36,524 nt of DNA from an uncultured Bacteroidales bacterium (GTDB lineage Bacteria; Bacteroidota; Bacteroidia; Bacteroidales; UBA932). The position numbers were made by a program, and so were the translations under genes. Below, piece after piece: positions 22,691-31,156 of the stretch. A model generated the notes under the pieces. The model made no database searches. It had not been told where the DNA came from and worked only from the letters and a program-made list of their open reading frames with translations. Location: positions 1 to 36,524 of the forward strand of contig CANBDX010000022.1 in the NCBI GenBank assembly GCA_947367315.1, written 5' to 3'. The stretch's first letter is position 1; the number at the start of each line of letters is the position of its first letter.

Positions 22691-25303
22691 ATGAAGAAAC
22701 TTTTACTGACAGCGGTTGCAGCGATGGCTGCCATTATGGCTTATGCACAGACGGATATCAAGGTGGAGGTGCATAATGTGGTGGCCTTGGATGAGAATTT
22801 CAATGTTACGTTCATTGTGGAAGGCGAGGAGACTCCCAAGGATTTCTCTTGGAGTGCAGGAGACGGTTTCCAGGTGCTTTGGGGACCTCAGCAGGGCCAT
22901 TCCACAAGTATCCAGATCATTAACGGACAGAGGAAGACCTCTGCTCAGACCACATATACATATGTGTTGAAGCCTAAGTCTGCGGGAAAGTTTGTGCTGC
23001 CTCAGGCTACTGCCAGGATCAAAGGTAATGTCATCAGCTCGAAAGCGGTAAATATCGAGGTGCTTGGAGCAGGGGCGTCTTCACAGAAATCACCGGCTCA
23101 GCAGTCCGGACAGGCTCAGGGAAACAGACCTCAGCCCCGTCAGCAGCAGGGTGTCAGCGACGAGGACATCTTCCTTACTATGACAGTGGACAGGAAGAAC
23201 GTTGTGGTGGGAGAACCTGTCATCGCTACCATCAAACTCTATCAGAAGACCAATATCGTCGGTTTCGAAAGCGCTGAATTCCCGTCATTCAACGGTTTCT
23301 GGAGCCAGGAAATCGAGGCCCCGTCAAGCATAGAATTCGTGCGGGAGACCTATGACGGACAGATATACAATGCTGCGCTTCTGCGCAGATTCATCCTCAT
23401 CCCTCAGCAGAAGGGAAGCGTGACCATAGAGCCTGCCGAGCTTGTGTGCATGCTCAATGTGAGGGTGCCTTCGCGCGGATCAAGCATCTTTGACGGCTTT
23501 TTTGACGATTACAGGACCATTAAGAAGAAGGTGACGTCGAAGCCGGTGACAGTCAATGTGTCGGCCCTGCCTGCAGGTGCTCCTGCTTCGTTTTCCGGCG
23601 GAGTTGGAGAGTTCACCATATCTGCCAAGCTAAGCAAGGATACCCTCAAGACCCATGAGGCGGCTTCGCTTGTCCTTACCGTGTCGGGAAGGGGCAACAT
23701 CTCCCTTCTTGAGACTCCGAAAGTGTCATTCCCGCCGGATATGGAGGTATATGATACAAAGATCTCGGACAGAATCGACAGAAACGGGCTTTCAGGAAGC
23801 AAGACCTACGAATTTCCGTTCATTCCTCGCAGCTACGGCGATTTTGTCATAGAGCCGGTGAAGTATTCGTATTATGATGTAAACTCGAAGAAATACGTTA
23901 CGCTGGAGACTCAGCCTATTGCAGTTACTGTGGAGAAGGGCAAGGATGACGATGCTTCTGGCGCGGTTGTGGTTTCCGGCATAAACAGAAAAGACGTCAA
24001 GACTCTTGGAAGTGACATCCGATTCATTAATACAAAGAGCTCGTCGTTAGTACCTAAAGGACAATTCTTTGTAGGGTCGGCTGGATTCTGGGCAGCGGTT
24101 GTGCTACTTATGGTGTTTGCTGTGGCTTGTTGGGCAGCTTTCAGGAAGATAGCAGTAAGAAGAGCCGATGTGGTGGGTACCAGGAACAGGAAGGCAACCA
24201 AGATGGCTCTCAAACGTCTTCACCTTGCCGGTACATTCCTTAATCAGAATGTATACACGGCTTTTTATGAGGAGTTGCATAAGGCGCTTCTTGGATTCAT
24301 ATCAGATAAACTTAACATGCCTTTGGCAGATTTGTCTAAGGACCGTATATCTGAGGCGCTTCTGGCTGCCGAAGTTGAAAAGTCCCGTGTGGATACATTT
24401 ATTGGGCTTCTTGATGCATGCGAGTTTGCCCGCTATGCTCCTGATGCGGGACACGAGGCAATGGCAGCTCATTATAATTCTGCCCTCGAGGTAATATCAT
24501 CAATAGACTCTAACATGAAGGCAAGAAAGAACTCAGCGAAACCAGTTATGATGCTTATGCTTCTGATGACTGTCATGCCGATGTCGATGCAGGCGGCTGA
24601 CTCATATGTGGATTCATTATGGAATGCAGCCAATCAGGCATATTCGGAAGGTAGATGGAATGATGCTGCAGGGGACTATCAGATGCTTTCGATTATGGGA
24701 CTGGAGTCAGCTGCGTTGTATTGCAATACAGGTGATGCTTTCTTTAAAGAAGGTAATTTACCTAAGGCGATTCTATACTATGAGAAGGCTCTGAAGCTTG
24801 ATCCGTCTTATGAAGATGCCAGATATAATCTGGAACTTCTCAATGCCAGAATTCAGGATAGAATAGAGTTCGTGCCGGAGTTTATCCTCAAGGTTTGGGC
24901 GAAGGACGTGTGCTGGCTGATGGATTCGGATGCCTGGGCTGTGGCCTTCCTTGTATTTTTGGGATTGACGTTGGCAATGCTGCTGTTATTCCTGCTTGCA
25001 CCATCTGTTGCCGGCAGGAGGACAGGCTTCTTCACAGGCATTGTCATGCTGATTCTGGCTATAGCTGCAATCAGTTTCTCTGTATGGCAGAAGAACGACT
25101 ACTTCAAGGCAGACGACGCTATAGTGATGCGTCCAGTCTCTGCGGTAAAGAGTTCTCCTTCAGCCGAGTCCTCGCAGGATCTCTTCGTGCTCCACGAAGG
25201 CACCAAGGTCAGAATTCTCGACCAGGTGGGCTCATGGAACAATATAGAGCTGTCTGACGGTCGTCAGGGTTGGATACCATCGGGAGATATAGAAGTAATA
25301 TAG
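22691..25303 (+). CDS. Fused BatD-BatE protein
   Basis: One 870-residue frame covers what are usually two genes. Residues 1-608 are BatD-like: signal peptide (about 1-20), periplasmic beta-sandwich domains with a Gln-rich linker near 140-155, a transmembrane helix (about 463-484, AAVVLLMVFAVACWAAF) and a cytoplasmic helical domain. Residues 609-870 are BatE-like. They begin MKARKNSAKP and a hydrophobic stretch ending SMQA that looks like an intact signal peptide. TPR repeats follow (AANQAYSEGRWNDAAGDY, GNLPKAILYYEKALKLDP), then two transmembrane helices (about 748-770 and 777-797), and a C-terminal bacterial SH3 domain (VLHEGTKVRILDQ). The ATG at 24515 could also serve as an internal start. 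The fused layout still gives sensible topology if the former signal acts as a helix. It ends 40 bp inside the converging GH31 gene. Confidence 0.88.
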   Translation: MKKLLLTAVAAMAAIMAYAQTDIKVEVHNVVALDENFNVTFIVEGEETPKDFSWSAGDGFQVLWGPQQGHSTSIQIINGQRKTSAQTTYTYVLKPKSAGKFVLPQATARIKGNVISSKAVNIEVLGAGASSQKSPAQQSGQAQGNRPQPRQQQGVSDEDIFLTMTVDRKNVVVGEPVIATIKLYQKTNIVGFESAEFPSFNGFWSQEIEAPSSIEFVRETYDGQIYNAALLRRFILIPQQKGSVTIEPAELVCMLNVRVPSRGSSIFDGFFDDYRTIKKKVTSKPVTVNVSALPAGAPASFSGGVGEFTISAKLSKDTLKTHEAASLVLTVSGRGNISLLETPKVSFPPDMEVYDTKISDRIDRNGLSGSKTYEFPFIPRSYGDFVIEPVKYSYYDVNSKKYVTLETQPIAVTVEKGKDDDASGAVVVSGINRKDVKTLGSDIRFINTKSSSLVPKGQFFVGSAGFWAAVVLLMVFAVACWAAFRKIAVRRADVVGTRNRKATKMALKRLHLAGTFLNQNVYTAFYEELHKALLGFISDKLNMPLADLSKDRISEALLAAEVEKSRVDTFIGLLDACEFARYAPDAGHEAMAAHYNSALEVISSIDSNMKARKNSAKPVMMLMLLMTVMPMSMQAADSYVDSLWNAANQAYSEGRWNDAAGDYQMLSIMGLESAALYCNTGDAFFKEGNLPKAILYYEKALKLDPSYEDARYNLELLNARIQDRIEFVPEFILKVWAKDVCWLMDSDAWAVAFLVFLGLTLAMLLLFLLAPSVAGRRTGFFTGIVMLILAIAAISFSVWQKNDYFKADDAIVMRPVSAVKSSPSAESSQDLFVLHEGTKVRILDQVGSWNNIELSDGRQGWIPSGDIEVI

Positions 25304-26898
25304 CGTTTGAAATACGGAAGTCTTTCAAGAGGGACGTTCTTGATTTCCAGTATTTTAGGCCCATGGTGCATCTCGCCGAGGTCATCCTGCCAGTCTCCGT
25401 CCGGCAGTTCGATCCTGACACTGTCATCTTCGCTTATTACGGGAGCTACGAGGTAATCCGGACCGAACATATATTGTGGCATTTTCCTGTTGAATCCTTG
25501 GTCGGGGAATTCATATTCCATCGTGCGTACAATAGGTTCGCCTGTAGCTGCGGCATGTCTGACCTGCTTCATGATGTAGTCACCGAAGCTGGCATGCAGC
25601 TCTGCGAATTTGCGGCAGATATTGCATTCTTCCGGAGTCAATACCCTCCACGGTGCTGCCGAGAACTGCATCATAGGCATAAGGGCCTGTATCTGGCAGG
25701 AACGGATGAACAGCTTATGTGAGAACGGCTTTCCTGGTGAATAGCTGTCGCTCAGTCCTCCGCCAATCATATCGCCTATTGTGTAAGGGTACCCCATCAG
25801 TCCGGCGGTCTGAACGTTGTATAGTACATCTTCCAGTCCTTTCCATGTGTGAGGAATATCCTGAAGTCTGATTATGATAGGCATACCGCCGGTCTTGTAT
25901 CCTGTCCTGAACTCATGATAAGGGAATTTTAGTCCAAGAAGGTTGTATGCATGGGTAAAATCACATTCTTTTGCTTCCTGGTCGTGGAATTTTGCTTTTC
26001 CTCTGAAGAATTCCGGATCACCTCCGTCAAACTTGAATCCGTCAAATCCATATTCTGTGCGGAACCTTTCCAGGTTGTCTGCGAATTCTTCAAGTGCCTC
26101 TGGATTTGTAAGGTCGAAAGTTGTGCTTTTCCCGCTCCACCAGTGCACAATGCATTCCTCTCCAGGATATTCGTTGCTTTCAAGAAGAAGAGGCCTCTTG
26201 CGTGGCCATTTCAGGCGATAGTCGAGGTATTCCCTTCTATTGTCGGCTGATATGAAGTTGCTGGTCCACACTAGTCCTTTGTATCCATGAGAACGGATTT
26301 TATCAAATAGCCTCCTTGGATGAGGGAAAGTTTCTGGATTGAATATCATGCTGCCGTGTTGTATCATCCATCCTCCGTCCAGCATCAGCACACCGCATGG
26401 AAAACCGTTGGAGGCGATGGCGTCTACGTATTCTTCCGATACTTGTTGCGTCACGCCGAACACAGCAATCTCTATCCAGTTGTTGAACTGAGGCTTAGTG
26501 AACATTTCCTCCGGAGGAATCTGCCCATTGAAAGGAAAGTGCTTTATGGAGGCCTCCATATATGCTTCTTTCAATGTCTTGCCGGCTTGTACCGGCTTTA
26601 TTTTCTCAAACTCAGACTTTATTTTGAGCGAGCCGTTGCTGAAAGAGAATCTGAACGGCTTGTCGCTCCAGATGTATCGTCCCTTGCTGGAAACGAGCAG
26701 TGGCATGGTGGCGCCACAGCGGCTCTCTCTTTCCAGATTGAATTCTTCCAGGTCTTCATATGGCTGCAGATAGCCGTCGTTCATGATCCCTCCCCACCAT
26801 TTTTCTCCTTCGAGAGGACGGATGACTGAAATGTATGAATGGTCATTGCATGCTGCTGCGCATAGTACAAGAATGAGTGCTGCGAGAATCTGTTTCAT
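25264..26898 (-). CDS. Glycoside hydrolase family 31 lipoprotein, MYORG-like
   Basis: A secreted retaining alpha-glycosidase of family GH31. The N-terminus has a lipobox LCAAAC (acylated Cys17), so the enzyme is probably anchored in a membrane. The (beta/alpha)8 barrel shows WIEIAVFGVTQQ, GVLMLDGGWMIQHG, FPHPRRLFDKI, FDLTNPEALE and GFDGFKFDGGD, in which Asp291 is the likely nucleophile. Asp347 in IIIRLQD is a candidate acid/base. The pattern resembles the MYORG/KIAA1161 branch, some members of which are alpha-galactosidases, more than the maltase branch. The length of 544 residues is short for GH31 but usual for that branch. The gene diverges from the GH97 operon and converges with the bat operon, overlapping its last 40 bp. 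Substrate is inferred, not shown. Confidence 0.85.
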   Translation of the reverse strand: MKQILAALILVLCAAACNDHSYISVIRPLEGEKWWGGIMNDGYLQPYEDLEEFNLERESRCGATMPLLVSSKGRYIWSDKPFRFSFSNGSLKIKSEFEKIKPVQAGKTLKEAYMEASIKHFPFNGQIPPEEMFTKPQFNNWIEIAVFGVTQQVSEEYVDAIASNGFPCGVLMLDGGWMIQHGSMIFNPETFPHPRRLFDKIRSHGYKGLVWTSNFISADNRREYLDYRLKWPRKRPLLLESNEYPGEECIVHWWSGKSTTFDLTNPEALEEFADNLERFRTEYGFDGFKFDGGDPEFFRGKAKFHDQEAKECDFTHAYNLLGLKFPYHEFRTGYKTGGMPIIIRLQDIPHTWKGLEDVLYNVQTAGLMGYPYTIGDMIGGGLSDSYSPGKPFSHKLFIRSCQIQALMPMMQFSAAPWRVLTPEECNICRKFAELHASFGDYIMKQVRHAAATGEPIVRTMEYEFPDQGFNRKMPQYMFGPDYLVAPVISEDDSVRIELPDGDWQDDLGEMHHGPKILEIKNVPLERLPYFKRYITSISPDGIQP

Positions 26899-26944
26899 GT
26901 TGATGGGAAAGAGTGTTAAAGTTCATGAAAAACTCAAATCAATG

Positions 26945-26952
26945 CAAATATA
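26945..26952 (-). promoter_or_regulatory. -7 box TATATTTG for the GH31 gene
   Basis: On the minus strand TATATTTG lies 46 nt before the GH31 ATG at 26898, matching TAnnTTTG. A second box faces the other way about 28 bp further on (26980-26987), forming a divergent pair in the 138-bp gap. Confidence 0.55.
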
Positions 26953-26979
26953 TAAAGGTTTTTGATGTTAAAAAATTTC

Positions 26980-26987
26980 TATATTTG
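26980..26987 (+). promoter_or_regulatory. -7 box TATATTTG for the GH97-led operon
   Basis: TATATTTG with an upstream TTTG at 26961-26964 (about 15 nt spacing) fits a Bacteroidota promoter and gives a leader of roughly 45 nt before the GH97 ATG. Identical boxes on both strands suggest the GH31 gene and the operon could be controlled together. Confidence 0.6.
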
Positions 26988-27036
26988 CGTATGGTAAAAT
27001 AACGACCATGAATGTAATTAGAAATCATTATACGAT

Positions 27037-29016
27037 ATGAAGAAACTGCTTTTTTTGATGACCCTGCTATGCAGCGTTGTGCTTTCTGCAAAGGAATACG
27101 AACTCCTTTCTCCTGATGGAAAATTGTCAGTGCATATTAGTGCCGGAGAGCGTCTTCTGTGGAGTGTGACCAGGGGTGATAACCTTCTTATTGCTCCATC
27201 TGAGGCATCCCTTAAATTGACTGATGGTACTGTCTATGGTTCTGGAACAAAGTTTCGCAAGGCCCTTCGCCGGAGTGTCGACCAGGTGGTCCAGGTGCAG
27301 AATTTCAAGCGCTCTGAGGTGAGGGATTCCTTTAACGAATTGACATTGGCAGCAAAGAATTTCGATTTGATTTTCCGTGCATATGATGATGGAGTGGCAT
27401 ATAGATTTGTCACTAAGTCTTCTGTGACCGTTGAGGGTGAGACCGCAGAGTTTGTGTTTCCGGAGAATTACAGGATATGGACATCGTATGTCAAGGAGCC
27501 AGGTACTTTCGATAAGCAGTTCTTCAGCTCCTTCGAGAATATATATGATGACATAAAGATATCCCAGTGGGATTCTGAACGTCTGGCCTTCATGCCGTTG
27601 ACCATAAGGACTGATGCTGGGGTTACCATGTGCATAACCGAGACTGACCTGTTGAACTATCCGGGAATGTATCTCCATAACGGAAATGCTTCCACAGCTC
27701 TTAAGGGAGTCTTTGCGGCGGTTCCGGACGAGATCGAACAGGGTGGCCATAACATGCTTCAAGGTCTTGTCAAGACACGTAAGCCTTTCATTTATCATGG
27801 AGAATGTGGTGAAAACCTTCCGTGGAGAATTGTTGCTGTGGTGGAAAAGGAATATGCGCTTGCTGATAATGACCTGGTGTACAGGCTTTCAAAACCATCT
27901 GAAGGCGATTTCTCTTGGGTGCGTCCCGGAAAGGTAGCCTGGGACTGGTGGAATGACTGGAACATTTATGGCGTGGATTTCCGTGCAGGTATCAATAATG
28001 ACACTTATAAGTATTATATTGATTTCGCTTCTGCAAACGGTATTGAATATGTAATTCTTGATGAAGGATGGGCTGTCAACCTGAAGGCTGACTTGCTCGA
28101 CGTGATTCCGGAAATTGACCTGCCGATGCTTTGTTCGTATGCGAAAAGCAAGGGTGTCGGGCTCGTTCTGTGGGCTGGATACTGGGCTTTCAATAGAAAT
28201 ATGGAGGAAGTTTGCAGGCATTATTCTCAGATGGGCATAGTGGGATGGAAGATAGATTTCATGGACAGAGATGACCAGGATATGGTCGCTTTTTATGAAA
28301 AGGCGGCACGTACGGCAGCAAAGTACCGCCAGTTCGTGGATTTCCACGGAGCTTTCAAGCCAGCCGGTCTGACAAGGACATGGCCGAATGTCCTTAATTT
28401 CGAGGGTGTTGCCGGTATGGAACAGATGAAGTGGGCCCCGGATGATTACGATATGGTCAAGTATGATGTCACTATTCCTTTTACGCGTCTTGTTGCCGGA
28501 CCTGCAGATTATACTCAGGGTGCTATGCGTAACGCGTCAAAGAGCAATTACAAGGCTGTATGGTCAGAGCCGATGAGTCAGGGAACCCGCTGCCGTCAGC
28601 TTGCTCAGTATGTCATCTATGATGCTCCTTTTACAATGCTCTGCGACTCTCCGTCTAACTACATGAAGGAGAAGGAATGTACCGGATTCATTTCAGAAGT
28701 GCCGACTGTGTGGGATGAGACTATTGCCCTGGATGGCAAGATCGGAGAATATGTGCTGATTGCAAGGCGTAAGGCCGGTAAGTGGTATATTGCGGGTCTT
28801 ACTGACTGGAATGCCCGTGAAGTGACGGTGGATCTGTCTCAGTTTGTTTCCGGTGCCAAGGAAGAAACCATGGTCCTGTGGAAGGACGGAATCAATGCCG
28901 ACCGTGCAGCATGTGATTATAAGAGAGTCGAGATGAATATACAGGATAGCATCGCTGTCAGCATGGCTCCCGGAGGTGGCTTTGTGATAGTTGTTGATAG
29001 GGATGCGATTAAATAA
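27037..29016 (+). CDS. Glycoside hydrolase family 97, retaining (alpha-galactosidase) type
   Basis: A secreted alpha-glycosidase. A signal peptide (about 1-18) precedes the N-terminal beta-super-sandwich domain (to about 290). A catalytic (beta/alpha)8 barrel (about 300-560, with AWDWWNDWNIYGVDF and YVILDEGW) and a C-terminal beta domain follow. GH97 has two branches: inverting alpha-glucosidases such as SusB, and retaining alpha-galactosidases such as B. thetaiotaomicron BtGH97b, which use an Asp nucleophile. Here GWKIDFMDRDDQ places an Asp (Asp407) at that position. The nearby NFEGVAGMEQ supplies the Glu candidates for acid/base (Glu456, Glu462). The length of 659 residues is normal. It is the first gene of the operon; the SGNH gene follows after 64 nt. 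Confidence 0.92.
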   Translation: MKKLLFLMTLLCSVVLSAKEYELLSPDGKLSVHISAGERLLWSVTRGDNLLIAPSEASLKLTDGTVYGSGTKFRKALRRSVDQVVQVQNFKRSEVRDSFNELTLAAKNFDLIFRAYDDGVAYRFVTKSSVTVEGETAEFVFPENYRIWTSYVKEPGTFDKQFFSSFENIYDDIKISQWDSERLAFMPLTIRTDAGVTMCITETDLLNYPGMYLHNGNASTALKGVFAAVPDEIEQGGHNMLQGLVKTRKPFIYHGECGENLPWRIVAVVEKEYALADNDLVYRLSKPSEGDFSWVRPGKVAWDWWNDWNIYGVDFRAGINNDTYKYYIDFASANGIEYVILDEGWAVNLKADLLDVIPEIDLPMLCSYAKSKGVGLVLWAGYWAFNRNMEEVCRHYSQMGIVGWKIDFMDRDDQDMVAFYEKAARTAAKYRQFVDFHGAFKPAGLTRTWPNVLNFEGVAGMEQMKWAPDDYDMVKYDVTIPFTRLVAGPADYTQGAMRNASKSNYKAVWSEPMSQGTRCRQLAQYVIYDAPFTMLCDSPSNYMKEKECTGFISEVPTVWDETIALDGKIGEYVLIARRKAGKWYIAGLTDWNAREVTVDLSQFVSGAKEETMVLWKDGINADRAACDYKRVEMNIQDSIAVSMAPGGGFVIVVDRDAIK

Positions 29017-29080
29017 TAAGCCCGGATTTCTCAAAACTCGAATTTTTGTAGTATATTAGCAGAATAATTAATGATGCTAT

Positions 29081-30181
29081 ATGACTAAACTTATCCTTAC
29101 TGTTCTTCTGGCCGTTCTTGTCAGTTTCTCTGCCGTAGCCCAGACCCCAAAAGATGTAAAGTACTTTTATACAGAGGCTTCAGAACTCAATCTCATAGGA
29201 AAGATACTTGAAGACACCCCAAATCCTTATCACAGGGTGGATACCGTCAGGTATAAGGGCTTTACGGAAAAGGAAAACCTTCAGGTAAGATGCCCGGCCG
29301 GTCTTGCCGTTCTGTTCAAGACCAATTCGACAACGATTTCCGTAAAGGCTGATTATGCATATTTGGCCGAGCATAATTCGACAATGTCCGTAGCTACCAG
29401 AGGCTTCGGTCTGTATATCAAGAAAGACGGCAAGTGGCTTTATGCTTATTCAAGATGTAATTCAATGTCGGATGCCAAGAAGGGAAAGGAACTTGTCATG
29501 CTGAGGGATATGGATGACAATATGAAGGAGTGCATGCTTTATCTTCCTATTTACAGCGAATTGAATTCTGTGAAGATCGGAGTTGAGGAAGGGGCTGTCA
29601 TTGAAAGTCTTGAATCACCATTCCGCCATCGTATAGGCATTTTCGGCTCAAGCTATACCCATGGTATCAGCACAAGCCGTCCTGGAATGAGTTATCCTTC
29701 CCAGTTTATGCGCAACACCGGTCTGCAGATTCTTAACCTTGGATGCAGCGGAAACTGCAAGATGCAGCCATATTTTGCGGATGTGCTTTGCGATGCGAAG
29801 GTTGATGCGCTTATTTTTGACGCCTTTTCAAATCCGGATGCCAAGATGATTGAGGAACGCATCATTCCGTTCATCGAGAAGATCCAGGCTGCGCATCCTG
29901 GAATTCCGCTCATATTCCAGCAGACGATATATCGTGAAAGCCGCAACTTCTGCAAGTCAAAGGATGCAGATGAGAGGGCGAAGCAGGAGGCTGGAGCCAG
30001 AATGCTTAAGGAAATCATGAAGAAATACGACCATGTATATTTCATCCAGACAAATGCGACTTCCCCTGATCATGAAACTTCAGTGGACGGCACCCATCCT
30101 AACGACTACGGCTATACCTTGTGGGCAAAGTCCATCGAGAAGCCGCTGCTGAAAATTCTTAAGAAGTATGGAATAAAGTAA
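29081..30181 (+). CDS. Secreted SGNH/GDSL-type hydrolase
   Basis: A probable esterase or deacetylase of the SGNH superfamily. A signal peptide (about 1-20, ending SAVAQ) precedes an N-terminal beta-sandwich of the kind found before SGNH domains in Bacteroidota (about 25-180). The catalytic domain has block I GIFGSSYTHG (Ser191 likely nucleophile), block II NLGCSGNC, and block V VDGTHPNDYGY with the catalytic Asp and His. The length is 366 residues. The end of the next gap is only 13 nt, so it is co-transcribed with the phosphodiester glycosidase. The likely job is removing acyl groups from a glycan or glycolipid so that the glycosidases can act (inference). Confidence 0.88.
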   Translation: MTKLILTVLLAVLVSFSAVAQTPKDVKYFYTEASELNLIGKILEDTPNPYHRVDTVRYKGFTEKENLQVRCPAGLAVLFKTNSTTISVKADYAYLAEHNSTMSVATRGFGLYIKKDGKWLYAYSRCNSMSDAKKGKELVMLRDMDDNMKECMLYLPIYSELNSVKIGVEEGAVIESLESPFRHRIGIFGSSYTHGISTSRPGMSYPSQFMRNTGLQILNLGCSGNCKMQPYFADVLCDAKVDALIFDAFSNPDAKMIEERIIPFIEKIQAAHPGIPLIFQQTIYRESRNFCKSKDADERAKQEAGARMLKEIMKKYDHVYFIQTNATSPDHETSVDGTHPNDYGYTLWAKSIEKPLLKILKKYGIK

Positions 30182-30194
30182 TCATGTATAACCT

Positions 30195-31145
30195 ATGAAA
30201 GACAGATTTTTATATTTAATCTTCATCGTCTTTGCGATAACGGCGACATCAAGTCTGTCTGCGCAGAATCACGACAGAGCTGCCGATTCGCTTGCATTCG
30301 TAAATGCCGGCTGGGAAATTACCGACCTTGGCAAAGGCGCTCAGGCGAGATATGCACAGGTGCCGATGTTCAATTCCATGCAGAGCATTAGCGTCATCAA
30401 GTATCCGGCCAGGAAATTCAGGACCGAAATTCTTCACAGGCCTGGCGAAACAGCCGGTACGCCAAGTGCTATAGGAAAGGAAGTCGGAGCTGCATTTGTC
30501 ATGAATGGCGGTTATTTCCATGTGAAGGAAAGGATTCCAAGCGTGTTTTTCAAGAAAGACAAGCAGACCCTGGGATATACCCACCCTACTGAACTTTATA
30601 GGGTGGATGGTATTTTCGGATTCAAGGATAACAAGGGCCGTAAGATGGAAATTGTTCATTGTAATGATTCCTTGAAATATGCTTCTGTTACACAAAAGAT
30701 GAAATCAGCCATGGCTACCGGTCCTCTTCTCATCCTCGATGAAGAAATCGTGGTTCCTGAACTGATGGGCGACAAGGCTGACGGAGACAATGTAGCAGCC
30801 ATGAAGGCAGAGCAGAAGGCTGGCAGTAAGATAAGGACTCACTATACTTCTGCACAATTCTATGACAGACGTCATCCTCGTACTGCAATCGGTACCGATG
30901 ATTCGGGAAATATCTATCTTGTCGTGATAGACGGCAGATTCAAGGGAAAGGCTGACGGTGCCAGCATTTATGAGACTGCATTTATCTGCCATCTTCTCGG
31001 AATGACCGATGCAATCAATCTTGACGGCGGTGGCTCGTCAGCATTGTGGTCGAACAAGACAGGTGTCATCAATCATCCTCGCGACAACAGGAAATTCGAT
31101 CATGATGGCGAACGTTCTGTGCCAAATCTTATTGTCGTTTATTAA
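30195..31145 (+). CDS. Phosphodiester glycosidase family protein (NAGPA type)
   Basis: Member of the family containing the mammalian uncovering enzyme NAGPA, which hydrolyses the bond between a sugar and a phosphate in a GlcNAc-phosphodiester. A signal peptide (about 1-23) is followed by the family signatures AFVMNGGYFHV, ATGPLLI, RRHPRTAIGTDDSGNIYLVVIDGR and DAINLDGGGSSALW. The length of 316 residues is normal. It lies 13 nt after the SGNH gene and 11 nt before the tandem SGNH gene. In bacteria these enzymes act on varied sugar-phosphodiesters and may also cut bacterial wall or exopolysaccharide; the exact substrate is unknown. Together with the EEP protein and the organophosphate transporter downstream it suggests phosphodiester chemistry. 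Confidence 0.88.
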   Translation: MKDRFLYLIFIVFAITATSSLSAQNHDRAADSLAFVNAGWEITDLGKGAQARYAQVPMFNSMQSISVIKYPARKFRTEILHRPGETAGTPSAIGKEVGAAFVMNGGYFHVKERIPSVFFKKDKQTLGYTHPTELYRVDGIFGFKDNKGRKMEIVHCNDSLKYASVTQKMKSAMATGPLLILDEEIVVPELMGDKADGDNVAAMKAEQKAGSKIRTHYTSAQFYDRRHPRTAIGTDDSGNIYLVVIDGRFKGKADGASIYETAFICHLLGMTDAINLDGGGSSALWSNKTGVINHPRDNRKFDHDGERSVPNLIVVY

Positions 31146-31156
31146 ATCTGCAGACT

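Noticed and set aside
29041..29065. Possible internal promoter before the first SGNH gene
   Set aside because: TATATTAG departs from TAnnTTTG and the upstream TTTG is only 3 bp away; operon read-through from the GH97 gene explains expression.
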